Shown in pieces: positions 53,772-62,757 of a stretch of 64,000 nt of DNA (within the stretch, counting starts at the first letter, position 1; each line of letters starts with the position of its first letter). The stretch spans positions 682,001-746,000 of the forward strand of contig NZ_WHKF01000002.1 of the NCBI RefSeq assembly GCF_009295825.1, written 5' to 3'. Under the pieces are notes generated by a model. That model searched no databases. It was not told the DNA's origin and saw only the letters and a list, made by a program, of their open reading frames with translations. Made by a program: the position numbers and the translations under genes. This DNA comes from Marinifilum sp. N1E240. Its GTDB lineage: Bacteria > Bacteroidota > Bacteroidia > Bacteroidales > Marinifilaceae.

Positions 53772-55287
53772 TTGAAACAACTCTTTTCGATACACGATCG
53801 TCTACATTGGCATTATCCATTGAATTGGCTGCAAAAAGAGCACTGCCATATCTCGAACCATCTTTTCTGAAATCTTGCAAATCACTTCTTCTTACCAAAT
53901 AGCCTGTAATTCGTACAAATTCGCTATCCGATAAATTAAAAGTAAACATTCTCATTCCTTTCGAAAATGCTCCTTTAATAATATCCAATGCTGCCGTAGG
54001 ATTTCTCTTGATCGTTTCATCGAAATGGAAAATATCACTGATCCCACCACTAAATAAATGATGATGTGGAGCTACAGTATTTATGTGTGAATAAATATCT
54101 GGTTCTTCTCCGATAGGAATACGTGCTCCTGCTGTTTCTTCAATATCAATATCGATACCCGATTGAGAATGGAAAAATGCTCTTCCGTTGTTGCCCTCGC
54201 AATAAGGAAGTTCTCTGCAATCAACCAATCGTTTCATTTCCTCAAGAATAAGATGTCCCAACTGATTTGCCTCTGCATCTTTTCCATATACATAGTTCTT
54301 ACCACTATTTTTCATCAATTGATTGACACATTCAGCAAGACCATAAAATCCGAACATAGCAGAGAAGTTGTCAAGTGAAATGAGTCCCTCCTTAGCCAGA
54401 AAATCGGTCTCGTAATATTTAACCGTTTCCACCAAATATTTACTTCTGGATTCAATAATATCCAGTGTCATTTCACAATACTTTTTTAATGTTCCTTTTA
54501 GAAAAGCTTCAGTATCACCATTATGAGTATCGCTTATTTTTTTAAGATTTAAACGAATAAGCGTATGCGATCCACCACCTTCGGGCAATGAATTGTAGCA
54601 ACTAACAACGCCATAATTTCCTTTAAAATCTTTTGCCGTCATATTGTGATTGGCAAAATGAGGTTTAGCCACTTCAAATACAGTCTTTACAGCTTCAGTT
54701 AGAAAGGAATCTGATGTTTTTTCTTTATCGTATTTTAAAGTAAGATTGGGAACAACTTGTTTGAGTTCCTTTTCTATGCGTAATATCACACGAGCAATTA
54801 CATTATCTTCAGGTCCAATATTAGCATGTACAAATGCATCAGGTAAAGTCCTGTCAATAAATCGCCAGAAAAGCTTCATTTTTTTATAAATATCCTCTTC
54901 TGATAAATCACCAACATATTCTAACAGGAGTTGATCAATAGTGCCTAAATAAACCGAATATCCTGTAATAGATGGAACCTGAACGTATAGAATGGAAAGG
55001 AAATTAATTGCCTCGTCTAAATTTGTAGGGGGTTCCAATTCAAGATAACTGATACCATTTTCAAGAGCCAGTTTGTAATCTGGAAGAACATATCTTGGTC
55101 GATAAGGAGCGCTTCCTTCAAACAGATCACAAATCACTTTCTCTTGCAAGGCGGTCTTTGCTTCATCAGAAATTTCAGGGTACACCTGAGTGCTTTCAGC
55201 TATATATGCTAAATGATGTTTTTTCTGTCTGTAATCCAATGTGCCATCTGTGATGACTTGTAATACTCTATCCTTAATTTCTTCCAT
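53746..55287 (-). CDS. yjjI: YjjI-family glycine radical enzyme
   Basis: A 513-residue glycyl-radical enzyme. The radical-bearing Gly462 lies in VRITGYLVR near the C terminus, and a Cys in GVVSCYNSLPEGGG is the likely thiyl radical. The length fits the short YjjI type, whose substrate is unknown. The gene is first in an operon with the activase. Oxygen-sensitive, so it indicates anaerobic metabolism. Intact motif and reading frame. Confidence 0.92.
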   Translation of the reverse strand: MEEIKDRVLQVITDGTLDYRQKKHHLAYIAESTQVYPEISDEAKTALQEKVICDLFEGSAPYRPRYVLPDYKLALENGISYLELEPPTNLDEAINFLSILYVQVPSITGYSVYLGTIDQLLLEYVGDLSEEDIYKKMKLFWRFIDRTLPDAFVHANIGPEDNVIARVILRIEKELKQVVPNLTLKYDKEKTSDSFLTEAVKTVFEVAKPHFANHNMTAKDFKGNYGVVSCYNSLPEGGGSHTLIRLNLKKISDTHNGDTEAFLKGTLKKYCEMTLDIIESRSKYLVETVKYYETDFLAKEGLISLDNFSAMFGFYGLAECVNQLMKNSGKNYVYGKDAEANQLGHLILEEMKRLVDCRELPYCEGNNGRAFFHSQSGIDIDIEETAGARIPIGEEPDIYSHINTVAPHHHLFSGGISDIFHFDETIKRNPTAALDIIKGAFSKGMRMFTFNLSDSEFVRITGYLVRRSDLQDFRKDGSRYGSALFAANSMDNANVDDRVSKRVVSNEQIASKY

Positions 55288-55636
55288 TATTCATAAATTC
55301 CTAGCCTCGCAAAATTCGAAGCGTTTTCAATTCTCCAAAAATAAACAAAAGGGTGCAGTGTTGATATATGTTTTATTAAAAATGACATGAAATAATTGTA
55401 ATTCGTAATGTGTTGATAGTTTAGTGTTTTGAGTAATTCTGCAATATTTGGAATTGTGAAATACATGTAAATTTCAGAAATCCGAAGTCCTTTGAGGGTA
55501 GAATTTGATGATGCTATCACTTATTATCTTCTACTTTGTCAATCATAACTTTTAAATATTAATGGAGTCGCGAAATAGAATAAGCTGAATAATAATATTT
55601 CACTTATTAAATAGATGACTGAAAAATAGTATAGAA
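55288..55636. other. Intergenic region between divergent yjjI and the M16 peptidase
   Basis: A 349-bp AT-rich spacer that must hold two divergent promoters. An open frame on the minus strand (55287-55520) has no coding character and was not called. No strong hairpin was found. Confidence 0.5.
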
Positions 55637-58519
55637 ATGAAAAGACAAAGAATAGTAAAATTACTCTTTTTGACCATTCTCTTTTTAGGAATAGGGAATA
55701 CATATGCACAGAACAGTGCCGTAACACAAGTTAAACTTGATAATGGTTTAACAATTATTCTGAATGAAGATCATAGTAAAACAGAAGTGTTTGGGATGGT
55801 TGTTGTAAATGCTGGAGCCAAGAATGACCCGAAGGATGCAACAGGTATGGCTCACTACCAGGAACACATGCTGTTTAAAGGAACCACAGAGTTGGGTACA
55901 AGTAATTGGGAGAAAGAGAAGCCACATATCGATCGTATTATTGCACTATACGACAAATTAGCTATCACGAAAGACGATAGCTTACGAACAAAAATTCAGA
56001 AAGAGATCAATGAGGAATCTATTGAGGCAGGAAAATATACTGTCTTGAACGAGATGAGCACCTTAATTGATAAAATGGGTGGAACCAATCTGAATGCAGG
56101 AACGGGTGTTGATCAAACCGTATATTACAATTCATTTCCTCCCAACCAAATTGAACGTTGGGCTGAATTGTACAGTCATCGTTTTATAAATCCTGTTTTT
56201 AGAGCATTCCAGTCAGAGTTGGAGACTGTTTATGAGGAAAAAAACATGTATCAGGACAATTTTATAACAGCCTTGCTTGATGCTTTCAATAAGAACTTTT
56301 ATAAAGAACATCCATACGGACAGCAAACTATTATAGGAGAAACAGAACATCTTAAAAATCCATCGCTTTCGAAAATGTATGAGTTTTTTCATACTTACTA
56401 TGTAGCCAATAATATGGCAGTTGTTTTAATTGGTGATTTTGATTCAGAGACAGTTATCCCTCTTTTAAAGGAGAAATTTGGACAGTGGAAAAAAGCTGAT
56501 TTGCCTAAGAAGCAAAAGTATGCAGAGAAGGAATTTAATGGAAGAGAGGAAGTTGTAGGAAAATATAGTCCTATTAAAATGGCTCTTCTTGGATTCAGAA
56601 CTGTTCCGGTAGGTCATCCTGATGAGTTAGCCTTAAGTATTTTCAATAATCTGATTTCTAATGAAAAGGGAACAGGAGTATTAAATAAGTTGGCTCAAAA
56701 TGGAGAACTAATGGCTGTTGAAGCCATTGAAATTCACAACCAGGATTATGGTGCCAACATGTTCTTAGTGGTTCCAAAATTAATTGGTCAAAAATTGGAA
56801 AAGGCTGAAGAATTGGTTCTAACGGCTATTCGCAAAGTTCGCGATGGAGATGTTGATGAGCAAGCTCTGGAGCAAAGTAAAAAGGAAATGTATGTGAATT
56901 TCCAGTTGGAATTAGAAGATTTTGAAACTCGTGGAAATACCATTGCAAGCTATTTTATGAATGGCAAAGATGCCAATGAGTTGTTCTCGAAACCAGAAAA
57001 AATTAACGCTCTTAATAAAGCTGAAGTATTGCGTGTTGCAAAGAAATATTACGGCGACAATTATCTTGCATTTTATTCAAAAATGGGATCTCCCGATAAG
57101 GAGAAACTATCAAAACCTAATTACGATCCTGTAGTTACCGATAAAAAAGCAGTGTCGCAGTTCGCAAAAAGATACGAGAATATTTCTGAGAAGGATTATG
57201 AAGCAAAGTATGTTGATTTTAATAAGGATGTACAGCAAGTTAAACTAGCCAAAGGAGTAAAACTGTACGCAGTTAATAACCCTAAAAATGATATTTATAC
57301 TGTTGATATTATTTTTAACCTGGGAACATTAAAAGTAAAAGAGGCAAAATATGTAGCCGAACTTTTTAATACCTCAGGTAGTGAAAACATGAGTCGCGAT
57401 GAGGTACAAACTGCATTTGCTCAGATAGGTTCTTCATATTCCTGTTCTGCCGATGGTGAACAAGTTGTCATCAGTTTATCAGGTATGGAGGAGAATATGG
57501 AAGAAGCCATGAATTTGATTGGAAAACTGATAGCAAATCCTGTGGTGAGCGAAGAAGATCTAAAGACAACGGCTAAGAGTATGATTTCTGAACGTAAATA
57601 CGAGAGAGAAGATCCTGCAGCAGTTGGTCAAGCATTACTTAGCTATGTAGCTTATGCCGATAAAACAGAATCCAAACATCGTTTAAGAAAAAAAGAGATC
57701 AAGAAATTTAAAACTGATGATTTTAAGCGCGTTTGGAACAGTATTCAGCAATATGAATGTGATGTGCATTATGCTGGAAAAACTGATGTAGTAGAATTGG
57801 GAAAAATCATCAGTAAAAACATCAATTTTGCAAGCAATCCAATCGCTGAAGACAAAACGGTATTGCCAAAAATTAAGAATTATAGCAAGCAGGTGGTTTA
57901 CTTTATAGATCGAAAAGATGCTGTTCAATCCAATATCTACTTCTTACTAAATGGAGATCGTTTTACTAAAGAGCAGGTTCCTGTACAGGAGGCTTTTAAT
58001 GCATACTTTGGAGGTGGCTTTTCCGGTTTGGTACTACAGGAAATTCGTGAGTATCGCTCACTAGCTTATTCGGCATGGGCAGGATATTTATCAGCAGGTA
58101 GAGAAGGAGAAAACAACTATTTTATGGGTATGATTGGTACACAGGCGGATAAAACCCTTGATGCCATTAAGGTTTTTAATGATCTAAAAACAAATATGCC
58201 GCAAATGCCTGAAAGAATGAGCTACATCAAGCCTTATCTTCAGCAGCAGGTCATTACAGCCTATCCAAACTTTAGATATTTATCCGAAAGCGTTGTAGCT
58301 TGGGAAGAGTTAGGATACGATAAGGATCCTTCTAAATATACCAGTCAAATAGCTAAGGAACTTTCTTTCGAAAACATTAACGATTTCTATAAATCTCACA
58401 TTCAGAATCAACCTATGGTAACCATGATTGTTGGTGATAAATCGAAGATTGATATGGAAAAGCTTTCTGAATATGGTGAAATTATCACCTTAAAAGAAAA
58501 AGAGCTTTACACGAAATAA
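55637..58519 (+). CDS. Exported M16-family zinc metallopeptidase (two-half pitrilysin-like)
   Basis: A 960-residue protein with a signal peptide (residues 1-25, ending in GNTYAQ). The N-terminal half carries the inverted zinc motif HxxEH (His73, Glu76, His77 in MAHYQEHMLFKGT) and the distal glutamate region YEEKNMYQDNF. The second M16 half (about residues 520-900) lacks zinc ligands and includes FGGGFSGLVLQEIREYRSLAYSAWA. Such proteins degrade peptides in the periplasm or process secreted peptides. Length and architecture match M16B/pitrilysin-like clamshell peptidases in Bacteroidota. Confidence 0.93.
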   Translation: MKRQRIVKLLFLTILFLGIGNTYAQNSAVTQVKLDNGLTIILNEDHSKTEVFGMVVVNAGAKNDPKDATGMAHYQEHMLFKGTTELGTSNWEKEKPHIDRIIALYDKLAITKDDSLRTKIQKEINEESIEAGKYTVLNEMSTLIDKMGGTNLNAGTGVDQTVYYNSFPPNQIERWAELYSHRFINPVFRAFQSELETVYEEKNMYQDNFITALLDAFNKNFYKEHPYGQQTIIGETEHLKNPSLSKMYEFFHTYYVANNMAVVLIGDFDSETVIPLLKEKFGQWKKADLPKKQKYAEKEFNGREEVVGKYSPIKMALLGFRTVPVGHPDELALSIFNNLISNEKGTGVLNKLAQNGELMAVEAIEIHNQDYGANMFLVVPKLIGQKLEKAEELVLTAIRKVRDGDVDEQALEQSKKEMYVNFQLELEDFETRGNTIASYFMNGKDANELFSKPEKINALNKAEVLRVAKKYYGDNYLAFYSKMGSPDKEKLSKPNYDPVVTDKKAVSQFAKRYENISEKDYEAKYVDFNKDVQQVKLAKGVKLYAVNNPKNDIYTVDIIFNLGTLKVKEAKYVAELFNTSGSENMSRDEVQTAFAQIGSSYSCSADGEQVVISLSGMEENMEEAMNLIGKLIANPVVSEEDLKTTAKSMISERKYEREDPAAVGQALLSYVAYADKTESKHRLRKKEIKKFKTDDFKRVWNSIQQYECDVHYAGKTDVVELGKIISKNINFASNPIAEDKTVLPKIKNYSKQVVYFIDRKDAVQSNIYFLLNGDRFTKEQVPVQEAFNAYFGGGFSGLVLQEIREYRSLAYSAWAGYLSAGREGENNYFMGMIGTQADKTLDAIKVFNDLKTNMPQMPERMSYIKPYLQQQVITAYPNFRYLSESVVAWEELGYDKDPSKYTSQIAKELSFENINDFYKSHIQNQPMVTMIVGDKSKIDMEKLSEYGEIITLKEKELYTK

Positions 58520-58541
58520 GATTCTTATTTGGTAAATTAAT

Positions 58542-58577
58542 AAAGACCTGATTGCTGTTTTGTTATCAGGTCTTTTT
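58542..58577. terminator. Intrinsic terminator, bidirectional
   Basis: AAAGACCTGAT pairs with ATCAGGTCTTT followed by TT, between the peptidase and the convergent DUF2235 gene. Confidence 0.85.
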
Positions 58578-58621
58578 ATGATATTCTTACTTGATATTTT
58601 AGGTGATAAAATCGTTCAATT

Positions 58622-59824
58622 CTAAGATAGCTCTAAACTATTCGATTTAACTGATGATTTTTGAGAGTGAGTTAAATCATTAGGTTTTACAATTTCAAAC
58701 TCACCTCTTAGTGCTTTTACATTAAATGGCATGTATTGAAAAGGAACACATTTTTTTGATTTTCGTTTTTTAACAGCAGCAAAAGTTTCGTTTGATTCAC
58801 ATAAATCGTAATACAACTGATGTATTTTCGGTTTTAATGTATGGCTAGTCTCACCATTTTCTTGAACTCTTATCAAGCGCAGGTTTTCTCCCCACGATAA
58901 GCCATGAAAGTGGAAATGAGCTTTGCTGGAAGTCTCAAGCGTAAATTTCTTTAGGTGATCTGTATTGACATCAAGAGCTTTTAGACCTTCTTTTTGTATA
59001 TGATTTTTCATCATTTGAATCATATAATTAAGAGAAACCTTGGCTATTTCATCTTCACGATAACTACCGCCAATATCAGAGTGAACTCCTGGAAACCAAA
59101 CCTCGTGTGTTACACCTTCCTTATGATTCATTAACGAGGGGGTAAACGGATTTCTGGTTTCATCAATACCGACAAGGTGAACAGCTTTTTTAATATTTGG
59201 AGCAATATGGTTATCTGTAAATAAATCCTTTTTCGAAATGCCAATAAAACGTTTAAAGTTATTGTACAATCCAAAAGCACTAACAGTATCCCACACACCT
59301 AAAAACTCAATTTTTACAGCTTCAGATTTATCACCATTTTCTATACTGTAATTGGCAATGTGCTGTTCTGCAACTTTGGTTTGTTTATTTTCTCGTGCAA
59401 ATAAAGTAATGCTGACCGATTTAGGGACTCCTTTTTTCGAAATTTTACTTGCCAGTAGTCGGGCAGCAGCAGCACCTCGGCTAAAACCAAAAATGAATAT
59501 TTCATCGCCCTTTTGCCAATCTTTTACAAAGCGTATATAGGCGTGTTCAACGATTTTCTGAACACCATTACCACTCGAGCCTTTCCATAGATTTCCAAGC
59601 CATCCATTGTCATTATCATTTCCAACACCTCTGTGGTATCTTACAATTTGATTTTCTTCGCTGTTAACAAGAATTTTTCGCAATTTTACAATGTTGGTTA
59701 CTAAACCATCAAGGTCCGATCCTGTTTCATCATTCCATGTTCCATCTAAAAGAATGATATGTTTTCGTTTTTTAGCAGGAGCGTCAAAATCCTTCACATA
59801 GGTATCGGTCATTTTTATTTTCAT
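58622..59824 (-). CDS. DUF2235 alpha/beta hydrolase (Tle1-like phospholipase)
   Basis: A 400-residue cytoplasmic-looking protein. DUF2235 features: HIILLDGTWNDE near residue 25, GxSxG motif GFSRG with Ser115, an Asp in GVWDTVSAFG and a His in PGVHSDIGGSY, forming a Ser-Asp-His triad. Tle1-type members are lipase effectors of type VI secretion; others are stand-alone. It is the last gene of a five-gene operon, 33 bp after the 551-residue protein. No type VI components lie in this window, so a link to T6SS is not supported. It may be a membrane-attacking toxin or a lipid-processing enzyme. Confidence 0.88.
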   Translation of the reverse strand: MKIKMTDTYVKDFDAPAKKRKHIILLDGTWNDETGSDLDGLVTNIVKLRKILVNSEENQIVRYHRGVGNDNDNGWLGNLWKGSSGNGVQKIVEHAYIRFVKDWQKGDEIFIFGFSRGAAAARLLASKISKKGVPKSVSITLFARENKQTKVAEQHIANYSIENGDKSEAVKIEFLGVWDTVSAFGLYNNFKRFIGISKKDLFTDNHIAPNIKKAVHLVGIDETRNPFTPSLMNHKEGVTHEVWFPGVHSDIGGSYREDEIAKVSLNYMIQMMKNHIQKEGLKALDVNTDHLKKFTLETSSKAHFHFHGLSWGENLRLIRVQENGETSHTLKPKIHQLYYDLCESNETFAAVKKRKSKKCVPFQYMPFNVKALRGEFEIVKPNDLTHSQKSSVKSNSLELS

Positions 59825-59857
59825 AGTTGCAGTAATTTTAGGATGATTTCATTTTGC

Positions 59858-61513
59858 TTACTTCTCAAAATCAAGAGATAATCTATTGTATTTAAAATCA
59901 CCATCAGAAAGACTCTTAATAAGCTTAATTCCAAGCTGTATCCAACCCAAAGGACCTTTTATAACTTTGATAGCTATGGAAATAACGATTCCTAAAAATT
60001 CTGAAACCTCCTCAAGAGCTTCTGAAATTTGTTGATTATTTTGAATGTGTTCTTCTATTAATTTTTGATTGGAATGAACAAGTGTAGTAACACTGTCAAA
60101 ATTAAAATCATAATCAGTAGTCAATTGACTTTTGCCGTTTACTGTTTTAACGATGCGTTTCGAGAAAAAGAAAGACAAACCTGTTTTTGCCATGTGAAAT
60201 GCCTTTTTCAGTTCACGCATTAATATTTTGATTCCATTTTTGAACCATTTAAACAGGTTACGAATAGCTTCAATTACCCATTTAATGCCATCTTTTATAA
60301 TCTCTCCAATTCGCTTAAAAAAACGTCCAATCGATCGAAGCAATCTTTTTCCTCCACGTGTTTTGGACTTTCTGTGAGAGGGTGTTTTAAAATCATCTTT
60401 AATCTGTTTTTCAATTTCACTTAAAACCTCTTTCTTCTCTTCTTCCTTATCCAACTTGCTAACAATGCTGCTAAATTCCTCTGATATGGTTTTCATTTTT
60501 CTTTCTTCTTCCATCTCGTTAAGAACTGGTAGAAGAGCCTTAAAAAGATAAGTTGCATTTAATACCCACTTATCCTTACCCAAGCGCAGAATTAAATCAC
60601 TTAATTTATATCCTTCCTTGCCACCATAGGTTTCATGTATGTATGCGATTAAGGAGTGTAGACCTGTAATACTAAGGGGACCAAGATCATTATCTAGTTT
60701 GCCTTGATAATTGCCCAATAGCCACAATCTAATTTGCACCAATCGGGTCATTAATCGATGCAATTTATCTTCCTGAAATGCGTTAAATTTCTTTTTATTA
60801 TTGCTAATCTGTTCTAAGGTATCCTTACTTTCCTTGGGAATGAATTGCAATCTGGAATTGAATCTTTTTTTATCGCTTCTAACTTTAACGCCTTGATGTT
60901 TTAATTCTTTGTAGGAGTTTTTAAAGTAGAGTAGGTGTTGGTAATTGGAATTAGTGTACTCATCTTGTTTGGCAATTGCTAAAGAAAGATCCTCTATATT
61001 TCCCAATAGCTTAATAATTTCTCCTTGATCCGCAGTGTTACACCAATTCCCCACTTGATTCAAGTTATCGGCAATATCTTCAGAAAGCTGATTCGAGATG
61101 CTTTCATTAAAAATAGAAAGGATTCCAAGTCGCCAATTCAGAACTCTAGAAAGAATAGGATTCTGTCTGATTTCTTCCAATGAGAACAGATGAAGTTCAA
61201 ACTCTCCTTCAAGAGATGATATTTCGTGAAGAAACTCCAATTCTTCTTCCGAAAGCAATTGCATTTGATCATTACTAAAGGAAATTATTTCAGAAGAAAA
61301 TGCTTGTTTGTGTAATTCATATTCACTTCTGAATATAGCAATGCTTAAATCTAATTCAGCTTTGGAAGCACTCTGTTTATTGCTATTTCGGTCAAGTTCT
61401 ATATAACCTAAGTTATCCAATACCTCTTCGCATTCAAGTTTATGAATACGAGCGAAATTTTCCTCAATTTCCTCATTTAAAAACTCATTTTTGAACATCT
61501 CTTGTATCGACAT
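59858..61513 (-). CDS. 551-residue helical protein with hydrophobic C terminus, function unknown
   Basis: The family is not recognised. Residues 1-260 are long charged helices. About 265-300 resembles a peptidoglycan-binding-like helix bundle (LLGNYQGKLDNDLGPLS). Residues 330-430 are a basic, Lys-rich coiled region, with an amphipathic segment (GRFFKRIGEIIKDGIKWVIE) and a long hydrophobic stretch near residues 515-545 (FLGIVISIAIKVIKGPLGWI). It lies 1 bp after the 3' end of a small gene and directly before the lipase gene. Together these suggest a membrane-acting or lipase-presenting protein; this is inference. Confidence 0.7.
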   Translation of the reverse strand: MSIQEMFKNEFLNEEIEENFARIHKLECEEVLDNLGYIELDRNSNKQSASKAELDLSIAIFRSEYELHKQAFSSEIISFSNDQMQLLSEEELEFLHEISSLEGEFELHLFSLEEIRQNPILSRVLNWRLGILSIFNESISNQLSEDIADNLNQVGNWCNTADQGEIIKLLGNIEDLSLAIAKQDEYTNSNYQHLLYFKNSYKELKHQGVKVRSDKKRFNSRLQFIPKESKDTLEQISNNKKKFNAFQEDKLHRLMTRLVQIRLWLLGNYQGKLDNDLGPLSITGLHSLIAYIHETYGGKEGYKLSDLILRLGKDKWVLNATYLFKALLPVLNEMEEERKMKTISEEFSSIVSKLDKEEEKKEVLSEIEKQIKDDFKTPSHRKSKTRGGKRLLRSIGRFFKRIGEIIKDGIKWVIEAIRNLFKWFKNGIKILMRELKKAFHMAKTGLSFFFSKRIVKTVNGKSQLTTDYDFNFDSVTTLVHSNQKLIEEHIQNNQQISEALEEVSEFLGIVISIAIKVIKGPLGWIQLGIKLIKSLSDGDFKYNRLSLDFEK

Positions 61514-61514
61514 A

Positions 61515-61745
61515 CTATTTATTCTTTCTCATGAATTTTAGAAATTTTTCAAATTGCGTATGAATTTGAAAAGTATATTTTCCATACTCACTACTTGATT
61601 GAATTTCATTTTCATCTCCTTGTACAAATGGGCTTAGCTTGTGAGCATTTTCCTCTTTCAGCTTATTCCATATGTCAGAAACCTGAAATGAACTATTCAT
61701 GTCAACTTTAAGAGTATAGAAAATATATTTGATCTTTTGTTTCAC
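61515..61745 (-). CDS. Small hypothetical protein of the DUF2235 operon
   Basis: The frame is open back to 61823, but it would start there with TTG inside the previous gene. I prefer the GTG at 61745, 16 bp after that gene's stop codon, giving 76 residues; an ATG at 61700 is also possible. The protein is helical and hydrophilic (VSDIWNKLKEENAH; a QFEKFLKFMRKNK ending). No family recognised. It lies between the paralogous small proteins and the 551-residue protein with almost no spacing. Confidence 0.5.
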   Translation of the reverse strand: MKQKIKYIFYTLKVDMNSSFQVSDIWNKLKEENAHKLSPFVQGDENEIQSSSEYGKYTFQIHTQFEKFLKFMRKNK

Positions 61746-61761
61746 GAATTCAATTGGTTTA

Positions 61762-62094
61762 TCATTTAATAATGTTTTCCACGGCACTATAAATAGTATT
61801 GAATAAAGTTTTACGCGTTTCAAGAGCAGAATCTACTAAAAGACTATGTTCCTCGACTAAAGCTGCCATTTCTTCTTTTTTATTGATAAAATTAACAGCA
61901 TCGCCATCCAGTTCAAATCGGGTATAGGCAACCAAATCCGATTGATCTAATTTTGCTCGAATAGCTGTAAAAATATCATTATTTGAGGCTGAGCTAAGAT
62001 CGAATTTATTATCATTTGCATTGGTTAGTGTTGCTACCTCCAATGAGGACACATCAGAAATTGCCGTTTTAATTTTGTCTAAATTGATACTCAT
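61762..62094 (-). CDS. Small protein, paralogue of the first gene of the operon
   Basis: A 110-residue soluble protein of mixed helix and strand. It is alignable with the 85-residue protein encoded at 62119-62376: both have a SSxEVAxL segment, a xELxGDxxxxxxxx strand and the ending RKxxxNxIxxxx. The pair therefore arose by duplication. Adjacent paralogues in a lipase operon suggest an adaptor or immunity pair, or a small structural protein. No named family was recognised. Confidence 0.65.
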   Translation of the reverse strand: MSINLDKIKTAISDVSSLEVATLTNANDNKFDLSSASNNDIFTAIRAKLDQSDLVAYTRFELDGDAVNFINKKEEMAALVEEHSLLVDSALETRKTLFNTIYSAVENIIK

Positions 62095-62118
62095 AATAGT
62101 TTGATTTAAGTGTTAGTA

Positions 62119-62376
62119 TTAAAGGAGTGACCTGTGAATAAAATTCCAGACCGATTTTCTGTTACGATTAGAGGAAATAAGCAATTCATTGTGCAATTCG
62201 GCATGATGCTGTGCATTAGGAGCCATAACATGAATGGAATCTCCTTCTAACTCAACTTTCCCATAAGAAATGAATTTTGCAGTTTGACTATTTACATTGT
62301 CTTTTTCAAGAATAGCTACTTCGTTACTGCTCAGATCTTGTATTAGATCTTGCACTGCTTTTTTAAAATCTGACAT
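62119..62376 (-). CDS. Small protein, first gene of the DUF2235 operon
   Basis: An 85-residue soluble protein (FKKAVQDLIQDLSSNEVAIL at the start; KVELEGDSIHVMAPNAQHHAEL in the middle, ending in RKSVWNFIHRSLL). Paralogous to the following 110-residue protein, but about 25 residues shorter between the first helix and the strand. It is 24 bp upstream of that gene. Not recognised; a small carrier or immunity-like protein is one possibility. Confidence 0.65.
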   Translation of the reverse strand: MSDFKKAVQDLIQDLSSNEVAILEKDNVNSQTAKFISYGKVELEGDSIHVMAPNAQHHAELHNELLISSNRNRKSVWNFIHRSLL

Positions 62377-62757
62377 TGCAGGTATTAATAAGTAAATTTA
62401 ATAGTCGTTTATCTTTAAGGTAGAAGCATAAAAGTTCTTCTGTAATTATTCAATTTTAATCTCAAGCTGGAATATTTTTATCTCATTAGTATATATTCCG
62501 TTACTGATATTTTATTTGTAATATTCAGTTAGCTAGATTAAGTTCATTAAATATAATAAGTATTTATTGAAATGTCAATAATATTAATGATGTTACTGTT
62601 AGTTCTGATTTATGAGATGTTATTGACATATCCATTTCCTTTAGGATACAAGAGTTTTGTATTTGAATAAATATTTCTAAAATCTACTTATTTCATTTAA
62701 ATTGTGAGATAAATCAATTTTATTTGGTATTCATAAAACTAAAATGCAGTATTTTTG
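62377..62757. other. Divergent promoter region, 381 bp
   Basis: AT-rich spacer between the DUF2235 operon and the LytTR gene. It must hold promoters for both. Because LytTR regulators often act locally, direct repeats in this region would be of interest, but I could not identify a convincing pair by eye. Confidence 0.5.

Noticed and set aside
55287-55520. 77-residue open frame on the minus strand upstream of yjjI
   Set aside because: No recognisable features, lies in the divergent promoter gap, and has poor coding character.
58622-59824. Type VI secretion effector cluster
   Set aside because: DUF2235 is shared with Tle1, but no VgrG, Hcp, PAAR or T6SS structural gene is in the window.
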